Assembly (NCBI GenBank): GCA_965284565.1
Contig: OZ260100.1
Location: forward strand, 558,001 to 622,000
Direction: 5' to 3'
DNA: 64,000 bases
Source: BRH-c54 sp965284565
GTDB lineage: Bacteria > Bacteroidota > Bacteroidia > Flavobacteriales_E > Vicingaceae
The notes under the pieces were generated by a model. That model searched no databases. It was not told where the DNA came from and saw only the letters and a list, made by a program, of their open reading frames with translations. Made by a program: the position numbers and the translations under genes. The first letter of the stretch is position 1, and each line of letters starts with the position of its first letter. This document shows, one piece after another, positions 26,069 to 34,573 of the stretch.

Positions 26069-26919
26069 ATTATATTTTCTACTTCTCCATTATTAAATTG
26101 AACTATAGTTTCAAATTCTTCCCTAGCCTCATTTTTATATGTAATCTTCAATTTAACATTATCCAATGAAGGAGGTATAGTTTGATATATCAAACCATCA
26201 GCTTCTTTATATGTTCCTTTATAAAACTCCTTATATTTAAACAAAGTTTCTATGTTTGCGTAAGGTGGAATATTATTTAGCTTTGGAATTGGTTCTATAT
26301 ATGGTTTTTCAACTCCTTCAACCTGCTCTATGGAAATATGAAAAGCTGGAACAGAAGAATTATTCATTAACACCAATTTATGATTCCAGCTTAAATCCCA
26401 AAACTGAATATATGTTTGACCCGCTTGAATAACTCTCTCACCATCCCCAAAATTTTCTTCGGCATAACCTCTTGGTGATCTTCCGCTATTTCCATAAATA
26501 AGATCAACTTCTATAATTGGTCTTGAAATGTTATTATTCATGACAGAACTGTCATTAGTTAAATTACCTAATGATTCATTTTCAGAATCTTTTTTCCATT
26601 TATCTAATAAAGCTACAGGGTAGCTATCGGGATCCTTATCTATAATTCTTGCACATGTTTCGCATAACCAAATACCATTTTCAATACTTTTTCTATCACT
26701 TTCTGATAAATTTGCGTTATAACGGGGGCCTCCTGCAGCAGCTGCAGTTATATGTGCAGCAACGCCAATTAGAGTAGATTTTTCTGGGTTGCTATGTGGA
26801 CCAATTGTAGTTCTTTTACAAATTGGGTTTGAACACAAGAAAGAAACTCTTTTAGCAAGAGCTTCTATTGTTGGTTTATTGAATTCATCTCGTTTACCCA
26901 TAGTAGTTATATCTAACAT
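26065..26919 (-). CDS. HNH-type nuclease-like protein with zinc site
   Basis: This 284-residue protein carries in its first 115 residues the pattern of a defence-associated HNH group: VSFLCSNPICKRTTIGP (two Cys), IGVAAHITAAAAGGPRYN (His), and NGIWLCETCARIIDKD (two Cys), then a WKK helix. The four Cys would bind zinc and the AHI His is the likely catalytic residue. Residues 120-284 form a beta-rich domain of unknown type (YIQFWDLSWNHKLVLMNNSS), perhaps a sensor or target binder. It lies between hsdS and the small unknown gene in the same operon. Confidence 0.7.
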   Translation of the reverse strand: MLDITTMGKRDEFNKPTIEALAKRVSFLCSNPICKRTTIGPHSNPEKSTLIGVAAHITAAAAGGPRYNANLSESDRKSIENGIWLCETCARIIDKDPDSYPVALLDKWKKDSENESLGNLTNDSSVMNNNISRPIIEVDLIYGNSGRSPRGYAEENFGDGERVIQAGQTYIQFWDLSWNHKLVLMNNSSVPAFHISIEQVEGVEKPYIEPIPKLNNIPPYANIETLFKYKEFYKGTYKEADGLIYQTIPPSLDNVKLKITYKNEAREEFETIVQFNNGEVENII

Positions 26920-26942
26920 TAAATGATTATCTAATTCCTGTT

Positions 26943-28817
26943 TTATTTTTTCTTCTTACTTTTTTCAATAATTGGACCCCAACCATTTGGCACTAAATTT
27001 TCTTCACGCATCCATTGGAGTGCATCATCTAAACGATCTTTGTACTTGGCTTTTTGTTGATCCCACTTTAGAAAATCTTGTTTTAGAAGTTCATCTGTAA
27101 TTGGTTCTTGTTTAATTATTCTGTTATTCCAAACAGCATAAAGCGTGGATACAATCTCCGGTTGTTCGTAATTACTGTTTTTAAATTTGTTAATTAAATT
27201 ATCTACTTTCTTTAGTTCTTCATCAGAAAAATAATTGTATGTATTGGTAGATTTATCATGATTTTCTCCTGTCACTATTTTTTTTAGATTTCCTAATTTT
27301 TGGCGTTTAAACCATTTTGCTTTCTCCACTTGGGTAAAAAAAGCATAAGTAAAAGCATTATCATAAGGACCAGCTGCTTGTTGCAAATATTTTTGACCGA
27401 GATTCCGTTGTACAGCATGATAATCTGCTAAATGAAGTAGTTTCTCAAATTTTACATTACCAAAATAATTATCGTTCAATGAATGATTAATAATATACGA
27501 AGCTAATACCTTTCTCTTTAAAAAGGCTTGTTCTTCTTTTTCTATAGGTTTCTTTACATAACTCACTTCAGGCTCAGCTGCCATATTTAATTGTACACTT
27601 TTCTCAATCTCCCCTACTTTAACCTGCCCATTCATTAACATTGGCAATAACCAATCTCTAAGTTCAGCTAGTTTTTGGTTTTCTTTTAAATTTATTCCTA
27701 TTTTCTTATTTCCTGAATTTACTAATTCACCATAAGCATTTATTAAACCCTTATGAGGAACAGCAATTTTCAATCCTTCTATATCTTTTGGATAAACATG
27801 TGGTTGTGCAGAACCTCTGGCTTGTTGATAAATATACTCTTGTCTCATCTTTAAAAACCCTAGCAATTGCAATGTGTCAGCTTCATTTGAACCTCTAACT
27901 GTAGTGCAATCACATGCAAAAATTGGTTCTCTCCAGAAATTTATAAACCCAGCACTTGCTCCAGAAGCACTAATCGTTATAGTGTTTTCAGGGTAGTTTG
28001 CCTCAGAATGAAAATAAGAATAATCTAATCCAGCAGAAACAACCTTTATTTTTCCATCAACATTGGCAGTTTTTTCTGTTATTAGTTTTCCTTTTTTGAT
28101 TAAAGCATAATCTCCTAAGTTCTTTACCTCCCACCCCTCAGGGATTTCTCTTTTGAGTTCTTGGTTGTATACCATTTTACCACCAGTAGATTTGTAAGGT
28201 TTTCCGTTTTTATTAGGAAAATCAAACTGAACAAACCAATAGTCGTAAATGAGTTTAATCGTTGCTTCTAACTCGATATTTATTTTATTGTTAAGTTCTA
28301 TTTTTTCATTAAATAAATAAAGTAAATCTCCTGCTTTTACTTGTTCTTTATATTCAGGCAAAAGAAGGTCTAAGTATGAAAATATTTGCTCATTAAAACT
28401 TGCCCTTAAGGTCATTATTGCATTATTAGACATCGTTTTTCTAAAAAGCTTACTCCTAAGATAAAAAGCAAGATACTTATGGTATGTAATGTCTTTTTGA
28501 ATTGGTCGAAATCTTTTTAGAAACCCACTAAAAGTAGCATTTGGATAATCTTTAACAGCAACACAACTCATTCCTAATTCATCAAGTGTTTCGCTTGTTC
28601 TAGTTAAAAATAAATCTCCTCTTTTTACTGAACATTTTTCTTGATCATTCTCTTCGGTATCCATTCTATCAGGTAGAACCTGAGGAAGAAAATAGTTGTT
28701 AAAAACCGTACTAAAAGAAACGAATGGTGCACCATGACCTGCTTGTTCAGGCTTACTTGAAATGCCAGATGACATTTCGTATAAATCACTGAATTTATAT
28801 TTCTTAAGCTTAGTCAT
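26943..28817 (-). CDS. hsdS: type I restriction specificity subunit HsdS fused to a C-terminal Panacea/SocA-like domain
   Basis: This 624-residue protein is about 200 residues longer than usual HsdS. Residues 1-200 and 225-405 are two specificity halves, each a target-recognition domain followed by a helical spacer (KIELNNKINIELEATIKLIY; ENQKLAELRDWLLPMLMNGQ). A linker with LNMAAEPEVSY begins at 410. The last 180 residues (KFEKLLHLADYHAV, QQAAGPYDNAFTYAFF, DDALQWMREENLVPNGWGP) resemble the DUF4065/Panacea (SocA-like) fold known from toxin-antitoxin partners. HsdS selects the DNA target for HsdM and HsdR. It overlaps hsdM by 8 bases. The specificity call is firm, the C-terminal fold is tentative. 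Confidence 0.85.
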   Translation of the reverse strand: MTKLKKYKFSDLYEMSSGISSKPEQAGHGAPFVSFSTVFNNYFLPQVLPDRMDTEENDQEKCSVKRGDLFLTRTSETLDELGMSCVAVKDYPNATFSGFLKRFRPIQKDITYHKYLAFYLRSKLFRKTMSNNAIMTLRASFNEQIFSYLDLLLPEYKEQVKAGDLLYLFNEKIELNNKINIELEATIKLIYDYWFVQFDFPNKNGKPYKSTGGKMVYNQELKREIPEGWEVKNLGDYALIKKGKLITEKTANVDGKIKVVSAGLDYSYFHSEANYPENTITISASGASAGFINFWREPIFACDCTTVRGSNEADTLQLLGFLKMRQEYIYQQARGSAQPHVYPKDIEGLKIAVPHKGLINAYGELVNSGNKKIGINLKENQKLAELRDWLLPMLMNGQVKVGEIEKSVQLNMAAEPEVSYVKKPIEKEEQAFLKRKVLASYIINHSLNDNYFGNVKFEKLLHLADYHAVQRNLGQKYLQQAAGPYDNAFTYAFFTQVEKAKWFKRQKLGNLKKIVTGENHDKSTNTYNYFSDEELKKVDNLINKFKNSNYEQPEIVSTLYAVWNNRIIKQEPITDELLKQDFLKWDQQKAKYKDRLDDALQWMREENLVPNGWGPIIEKSKKKK

Positions 28818-30429
28818 ACCTTAAAGAATTGAGACCATCATTAATTCTATTTTCCAATACTTTAGACGCTTCAAAAAGTGAACTCAAATTTTCTTCAAAA
28901 CCTTTTAGTTTTGCCTCAAATTCATCACGCGTAATATCAGTATATTCAATCTTCACTTCAAAATATTGCCCAGCACTTAAACTGTAGTTTTTAGCCTTAA
29001 TGTCATCATAACTAACCACTATCGAAAAATCTTCAATTGCTTCTTTTGTATTAAAGGTTTCTATAATTCGGTCTTCTTCGGCATGGGTTAATACCGTTCG
29101 TTGGTTTTTTCCTTCTTTAACTGTTTCTCCTAAGTTACTAGCGTCTATCAACACCACATCTCCTTTATTCTGTTTATCTAAAAACACAATAGAAACATTA
29201 GTCCCTGTATTGGCAAAAATATTACTGGGCATACTTACCACACCTGCTAACATTTTATTGGCTACCAATTTCTCACGTATTTTTTTATCAATACCACTTT
29301 GTGCCGTAATAAATCCAGTTGGTACAACCATAGCAGCTTTACCATTTTCTTTTAAGGAGTACATTATATGTTGCAAGAACATTAAGTAAATCGCCATACT
29401 TTCTTTCTTCTTGGCCGGCACTTTAGGTATTCCGGCAAAAAAGCGGTCGTTGTTTTCTTTGGTATCCAACTCATCTCTATAATCAGAAAAATCTAATTTA
29501 AAAGGTGGATTACTTACAATGTAATCGAACTTACGCAACTCTCCTTTTACTTTGTGGTAAGGATCTGTAATGGTATTTCCTTTTACGATGTTAGGTATAG
29601 AATGTACCAAGTCATTTAAAATCAGGTTTAATCGCAGCAGGTTAGATGATTTTTGCGATATATCTTGTGAATAAATGGTACACTTATCTTCACCAATTTG
29701 GTGAGCCAAGTTCATTAACAAGGTTCCCGAGCCAGCTGATGGATCGTAACATGTAACATTTTGTACATTTTCGTGCACCAAGCACCTCGCCATAATTTTA
29801 GCTACAGCATGTGGAGTAAAGTATTCAGCATACTTACCACCACTATTGGTATTGTAATCTTTTATTAGGTATTCAAAAATGGTAGCGTAAAAATCAAACT
29901 TTTCATGAAAAATGTTTTCGAAACTAAAGTTGATGAGCTTATTAATGATCGCCCTACAGAACTCATCCCGCTTGTCAGTTACATACTTACTAATGTTTTC
30001 AAAGAGTACTATTTTTTCTCCTCCTTCGGTCAATACAGAGAATAAGTCACTATTAATTTTAGCAATATCTAAAAGCGTATCATCAAAAATAACAGCAAAA
30101 TTATCTTCGTTTTGTCGTTTAAATAAACTAGAAATAAAATGTTCTGATTTTAAGCGAGCTGTATTTTCATCCAGTTGCATTTCCAACATTTCATAATCGG
30201 AAGGTTTATAACTTATCAAAAGCTCCTCCCATTTATCAGCTTTCGCTATTTTCTTATCTATTTTTTTAACTTCATGAACGAACTTATCATTCATAAATTT
30301 ATACAGAAATACTTGTGTAATTATTTTAAACTCATTGCCATCGTTTCCTAAACCATAGTTAGCACAAACACTTTTTAAATCGTCAATAAGTGTTTTAGTT
30401 TTTTTCTCAAATTCTATCGTTGTTGTCAT
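28810..30429 (-). CDS. hsdM: type I restriction-modification DNA methyltransferase HsdM
   Basis: HsdM (539 residues) makes N6-methyladenine at the target chosen by HsdS, protecting host DNA. Visible are the N-terminal helical domain, YFTPHAVAKIM near 200, the SAM-binding DPSAGSGTLLMNLA near 228 and the catalytic NPPF near 306. A C-terminal coiled helix would contact HsdS. Length is normal. It lies 15 bases downstream of hsdR and overlaps hsdS by 8 bases. It appears intact, so methylation activity is expected. Confidence 0.95.
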   Translation of the reverse strand: MTTTIEFEKKTKTLIDDLKSVCANYGLGNDGNEFKIITQVFLYKFMNDKFVHEVKKIDKKIAKADKWEELLISYKPSDYEMLEMQLDENTARLKSEHFISSLFKRQNEDNFAVIFDDTLLDIAKINSDLFSVLTEGGEKIVLFENISKYVTDKRDEFCRAIINKLINFSFENIFHEKFDFYATIFEYLIKDYNTNSGGKYAEYFTPHAVAKIMARCLVHENVQNVTCYDPSAGSGTLLMNLAHQIGEDKCTIYSQDISQKSSNLLRLNLILNDLVHSIPNIVKGNTITDPYHKVKGELRKFDYIVSNPPFKLDFSDYRDELDTKENNDRFFAGIPKVPAKKKESMAIYLMFLQHIMYSLKENGKAAMVVPTGFITAQSGIDKKIREKLVANKMLAGVVSMPSNIFANTGTNVSIVFLDKQNKGDVVLIDASNLGETVKEGKNQRTVLTHAEEDRIIETFNTKEAIEDFSIVVSYDDIKAKNYSLSAGQYFEVKIEYTDITRDEFEAKLKGFEENLSSLFEASKVLENRINDGLNSLRYD

Positions 30430-30444
30430 TTCTCCTTCTACAAT

Positions 30445-33400
30445 TTAAGCCACTCTTCCGTGGTATTCGTTCATATATTCTTTTACCAATAAACTGTTTA
30501 TTCTTCTTGTTTTTTCTGGATTTAATTCCAAATGGTGTTTGTTGTGTAATTGATTAATTACAATTTTCATCATCATTTTTTCCACATAACTTTCATTGTC
30601 TAACATCTGAGAGTTTTGTAAAACATGAGCATCTATATCTTGTTTTAATGCTTGTAAGGCTTCAAATAATTTTGCTTCACTTTCGGTTAATGGGTCTTTT
30701 TCCATTAATCGTTTATGTAAGCGAGTATATTTTTCATCATTATCATACTTTGCTCTTAGTAATTGGTTCTTACGTTCTAATTCTTTAGCTTTATCGTAAA
30801 TAACATCTAATGCAGCAATATTAGCATTCATTTCATCCGCTTCAATTTCTGATAAATTTTTCTTTCTAAATAAGCGTTCTAACTCTTCTTTAAGCGATAC
30901 AAAAACAGGATCCTTTTGGTCAAAATTACCAGCTAACATTTCACGAGTACGTTGCAATGTACTCCTTAATTTATCAGCTAATATCATTTCTTCTTCTTTT
31001 ATTTTCGTAAAAGTGAAGAGCACATCTTCCAACGCAACATTTAATAAATTGGTAGTATCAACATTATTTTCTAAAGCTTCTTTGGTATTAATTAAAGCCA
31101 AGTGGTTATTAGCTTCTCTTGAAAGGATGGTAAGCTTTTGGAAATCCAACTTATCCAACATTTCATAATTACCAGATAAACGAATAAGGTTATATAAATT
31201 ACGAGCATTGTTTAATGCTTTAGTAATTTCCAACATCTTTTTTCGATCACTTATTTGTGATATTTGAGCAGAAAAATTTTCGGCATTTTGAGTATCGTAA
31301 TGAAATAAAATATCCTTTATTTCTCCAATTTGTTTTACAATTTCTGCTTCGGTTAAAAACAAATCAGAATAAGATTGTAATTCATCTCCCAATTCATTTT
31401 GTAACTCATTAAAATAATCTTGACTGGTTTTTTTAAACTGCTGCTCAATACCAGCAAAATCTACAACATAACCATATCTAAAATTCTTATAAGTTCGATT
31501 AACTCTTGTTAACGTTTGCAACAAGTTATGAGCTTTAATTATCCTACCAACATAAAGTTTCTTTAATCGAGGAGCATCAAAACCGGTTAAAAGCATATTG
31601 TACACAAACAACAAATCAAATTTTCCATCCTTAAAGTCTTCCACCCAATCCTTACGTTCTTGTTTCGTTCCTATATCATGCAATATAATCGCTGCTTTTT
31701 TTACTTTACGTTCTGCTGATTTTCGCTCACTATAGTTAAGTTTAGGTTCAGCAGCCATTGACAATTCCATTTCTGGCTGCTTAGCATAAGTGGATTGAAA
31801 TATCTTATACATCATTTTAGCCTGATCAGATGAATCGCAAACCACCAATCCTCCTATAGAATTATCATTCATAGAAATTCTACTTCGCTCAAAATCATCA
31901 ACAATGTATTTCAACATGGGTTCTACAAATTTCTCGTGAGCATAAATCACTTTTTTATCTGCGTTGCCTTTTAAAATTTCAATTTCCTTTAAAGCTTCTT
32001 GTAAGGAAAGCTTGTAGCTCGTTTCAATTTCTTCCCGAATTAAACGAAGGGTATAACCATCTTTAATGGAAGAGTTGTAGTAGTATTTATGAATATAGTC
32101 GCCAAACAAAGAACGAGAATTATAATCCTTACCTAATAAAGGTGTTCCTGTTAATCCAAGTTTTATCGCATTAGGATCTGATTCATTTAGGTTAGCTAAA
32201 AAACTACCTTTTGGATTATAGCTTCTATGGACTTCATCCATAAAATATACCCGCTGAATGTTTACATTATAATCCGTATTACGAACCACATCAGGATCAT
32301 CCTTAAACTTTTGGATATTAACGACTGTAATTTCAGCTTTACCTGAATCGTTATGAATTACATTTGTTGACTTGATGTCTTTTGAAAATTCATCCCGAGA
32401 TTCAATTTTATGTACCGTTAACCCCCTTGCTGTAAATTCACGACTAGCCTGAATTAACAAGTCAATTCTATCAACAATAAAATAGAATTTGGGAATAACT
32501 GATTTTTTCTGGTAATAGTCAGTAAGGTGCTTTACATTGTAATACGTTAAAGCCGTTTTCCCACTTCCTTGTGTATGCCAGATAATTCCTTTCTTAATTC
32601 CTTCACTCAGCTTTTGTTCAATTGCTTTGGTTGCGAAAAGCTGAGGATAACGCATGATGTGCTTTTGTAAGCCATTTTTTTCTTTAACATAAGCAATAGA
32701 ATACTGCAATATAAACGCTAATCGATCTCGCTTAAATAAAGAAGTACAAATTCTATTGGTAGGCTTATCAGGGTTTTTATTGGTAATAAATTCTGGTTGG
32801 TTTTTAATAGAAACTAGGTTGGTGTCTTTTAAAACAAAAGTTTCAATTTCTGCATCTTCAGATTTTAAAATGTTATCTAAATCTAGTTTCTCTTCTTCCC
32901 TAAAATAATTGAAAATTGGTTTGTAGTAGGAAGTTGAAGAATAAAATGCTCCTTGTAAAGGAACAGGCGAACTATCATCATACTCCATGTTATTAGAGAA
33001 TACCATTAGCTGAGTAATGTTAATGAACTTTCTAAATTTCTTATTCTGAAATCTAGTAGCCATTCTTTTGTGTTCTGCCTGAACACCATCTAAATTATTT
33101 GGTTTTTTCACTTCAATAAATACCAATGGCATTCCATTTATTAATAAGGTAATATCTGGTCTAAAATTATCATCTTCTTTATTTCCATGTGTCAATTCAG
33201 TAACAACATGAAAGGAGTTGTTATCAAAGTTTTCAAAATCTATTAAACGCTTTCCTGAACGTGCTGTTAGTTTTTCATAAAATACTTTTCCTAAATCTTC
33301 ATTCTCTAATGTTAAAGAAATCTCGTCATAAAACCGAAGAACATCATCTGCCGATAAATCAGGATTTATGCGTTGGATAGATTCTTTAAATACATCCGTA

Positions 33401-33516
33401 AAAATATTGGTGGATTCATCCCAAATATTATTTTTCAATGACAGATAGGCATATCCCAATCTAATCAGATGGAGTATCGTAGGTATTTTAACTCTAGAGT
33501 CTTCGTTGTGAACCAT
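30445..33516 (-). CDS. hsdR: type I restriction endonuclease and translocase HsdR
   Basis: HsdR (1023 residues from ATG 33516) translocates DNA and cuts it. The N-terminal nuclease shows RPDITLLINGMPLVFIEVKK (about 119-136, a PD-ExK site). The SF2 motor shows HTQGSGKTALTYY near 315, VYFMDEVHRSY near 427, GLTGTPLLG, and motif VI QTLTRVNRTYKNFRYGYVVD. A peptide LSMAAEPKLNY is inserted in the second motor lobe near residue 587. A TTG at 33573 would extend the protein, but the ATG start, MVHNEDSRVKIPTILHL, matches the usual beginning of this subfamily. It is the first gene of the defence operon. Confidence 0.94.
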   Translation of the reverse strand: MVHNEDSRVKIPTILHLIRLGYAYLSLKNNIWDESTNIFTDVFKESIQRINPDLSADDVLRFYDEISLTLENEDLGKVFYEKLTARSGKRLIDFENFDNNSFHVVTELTHGNKEDDNFRPDITLLINGMPLVFIEVKKPNNLDGVQAEHKRMATRFQNKKFRKFINITQLMVFSNNMEYDDSSPVPLQGAFYSSTSYYKPIFNYFREEEKLDLDNILKSEDAEIETFVLKDTNLVSIKNQPEFITNKNPDKPTNRICTSLFKRDRLAFILQYSIAYVKEKNGLQKHIMRYPQLFATKAIEQKLSEGIKKGIIWHTQGSGKTALTYYNVKHLTDYYQKKSVIPKFYFIVDRIDLLIQASREFTARGLTVHKIESRDEFSKDIKSTNVIHNDSGKAEITVVNIQKFKDDPDVVRNTDYNVNIQRVYFMDEVHRSYNPKGSFLANLNESDPNAIKLGLTGTPLLGKDYNSRSLFGDYIHKYYYNSSIKDGYTLRLIREEIETSYKLSLQEALKEIEILKGNADKKVIYAHEKFVEPMLKYIVDDFERSRISMNDNSIGGLVVCDSSDQAKMMYKIFQSTYAKQPEMELSMAAEPKLNYSERKSAERKVKKAAIILHDIGTKQERKDWVEDFKDGKFDLLFVYNMLLTGFDAPRLKKLYVGRIIKAHNLLQTLTRVNRTYKNFRYGYVVDFAGIEQQFKKTSQDYFNELQNELGDELQSYSDLFLTEAEIVKQIGEIKDILFHYDTQNAENFSAQISQISDRKKMLEITKALNNARNLYNLIRLSGNYEMLDKLDFQKLTILSREANNHLALINTKEALENNVDTTNLLNVALEDVLFTFTKIKEEEMILADKLRSTLQRTREMLAGNFDQKDPVFVSLKEELERLFRKKNLSEIEADEMNANIAALDVIYDKAKELERKNQLLRAKYDNDEKYTRLHKRLMEKDPLTESEAKLFEALQALKQDIDAHVLQNSQMLDNESYVEKMMMKIVINQLHNKHHLELNPEKTRRINSLLVKEYMNEYHGRVA

Positions 33517-33823
33517 GAATTTACTAGACAATTTGGAGTCAGTAAATGTAAGATTTTGAAGACAATTCCCCAATCTAATTTTGAAAAAAAATCTAAAAAT
33601 TATAATGGTTTAAAAAAAACGGTTAAACTCATGTCAACACTAGTTTTTTAGTGCTAACATATAGTATAAATTTTTGTTGTTTTACTGCTATTATGTCCTA
33701 ATAATTCATGTCAACTTTACTTTTGGTCATAGCTTTCCTATATATTTTTTGAACACTCCTAGTACTATAAAAATCCTATACCCAACCTCATTTCTGCTCA
33801 ATCTGGTAAGACAGTGATTTAAT
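33517..33823. promoter_or_regulatory. gene-free region upstream of hsdR with repeated TCATGTCAAC
   Basis: This gap of about 300 bases should hold the promoter of the eight-gene defence operon. The 10-mer TCATGTCAAC occurs in the same orientation at 33629-33638 and 33706-33715 (TTGACATGA on the hsdR strand). No exact TAnnTTTG box facing hsdR was found. The repeats could be regulator-binding sites. No coding frame is credible here. Confidence 0.4.
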
Positions 33824-34399
33824 CTAGTTTATATTATATCCTAGTTCCTCCTGAGCAATCCTAATAAGCTTTTCTATCCTCTCTTTTGTAAACTGATTAC
33901 TCACACAAACAGGACCGTCAGGAAGCTCTATAACTTCATGGTCTTTCAGAAAGAACCTATCACGATCCTTACTTACCTCTAATGCTTCGGCTTTTGGTTT
34001 AATCAATCCATAAGGTGGAATTAGTTTAACCGGGAATACTTCACATAACTGCTTATAAGTAGGTTTATTCTTTTTTACATAAGAGGTAATAATAGCATGA
34101 GCTAATCTACTTTTCCCATATTCCTGACCGTTGAATTTGTACTTGGAAACATCTCGTCCACCTTTGTCAACTTTAACAGAGGTTTGTTTTTCAGGAACAC
34201 TCCCAATTAATGAAAAGTATTTCAAATCAAACGACAATTGTTCTTTCAACATTTTACTTTCCTTCAATGTTTTAATTGCCTTATGAATTTGAATCATTGC
34301 TATATCCTCAGGAATCAACTCGTGAATTTCTTTAGCAGTTAATTTTGTATGCTTAATGAATACCTCCAGTACTAGTTTTATTACTTCATCATTTTTCAT
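33824..34399 (-). CDS. winged-helix protein, possible regulator of the restriction operon
   Basis: This 191-residue protein starts with a probable winged helix-turn-helix (VIKLVLEVFIKHTKLTAKEIHELIP, then IHKAIKTLKESKML). From about 85 a second domain follows, YKFNGQEYGKSRLAHAIITS with VCVSNQFTKERIEKLIRIAQ and the end ELGYNIN. That second domain pattern recurs near restriction genes, but its role is unknown. It lies upstream of hsdR on the same strand with a gap of 307 bases, and a large inverted repeat lies just before its start. Regulation of the defence operon or of itself is a reasonable guess. Confidence 0.55.
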   Translation of the reverse strand: MKNDEVIKLVLEVFIKHTKLTAKEIHELIPEDIAMIQIHKAIKTLKESKMLKEQLSFDLKYFSLIGSVPEKQTSVKVDKGGRDVSKYKFNGQEYGKSRLAHAIITSYVKKNKPTYKQLCEVFPVKLIPPYGLIKPKAEALEVSKDRDRFFLKDHEVIELPDGPVCVSNQFTKERIEKLIRIAQEELGYNIN

Positions 34400-34495
34400 A
34401 TTGTTTTAATTTATTAGTTTGACACTACGAGTGTAGCAGATTCAGTGAAAATAATGTGAAAATGAGGCTAAAAATTACTAACGGGAAAACTCCTA

Positions 34496-34546
34496 TTACC
34501 GTCTTAAATTATGTTTACTTATAGTAAACATGTTTTAAGACCGTAA
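34496..34546. promoter_or_regulatory. large 24-bp imperfect inverted repeat in a divergent intergenic region
   Basis: Left arm 34496-34519 and right arm 34523-34546 match at 21 of 24 positions around a 3-base centre (core ATGTTTACT TAT AGTAAACAT with outer GTCTTAAA/TTTAAGAC). It lies between the winged-helix gene (-) and the 246-residue gene (+), 27 bases before the latter. Most likely an operator, or a leader hairpin of the + gene. Confidence 0.65.
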
Positions 34547-34573
34547 TTAGTGTTAAGATGGAATATATAAATT

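Noticed and set aside
33517..33573. TTG start giving a 19-residue longer HsdR
   Set aside because: The ATG at 33516 gives the usual N-terminus of the subfamily; the extension is not needed, though it cannot be excluded.
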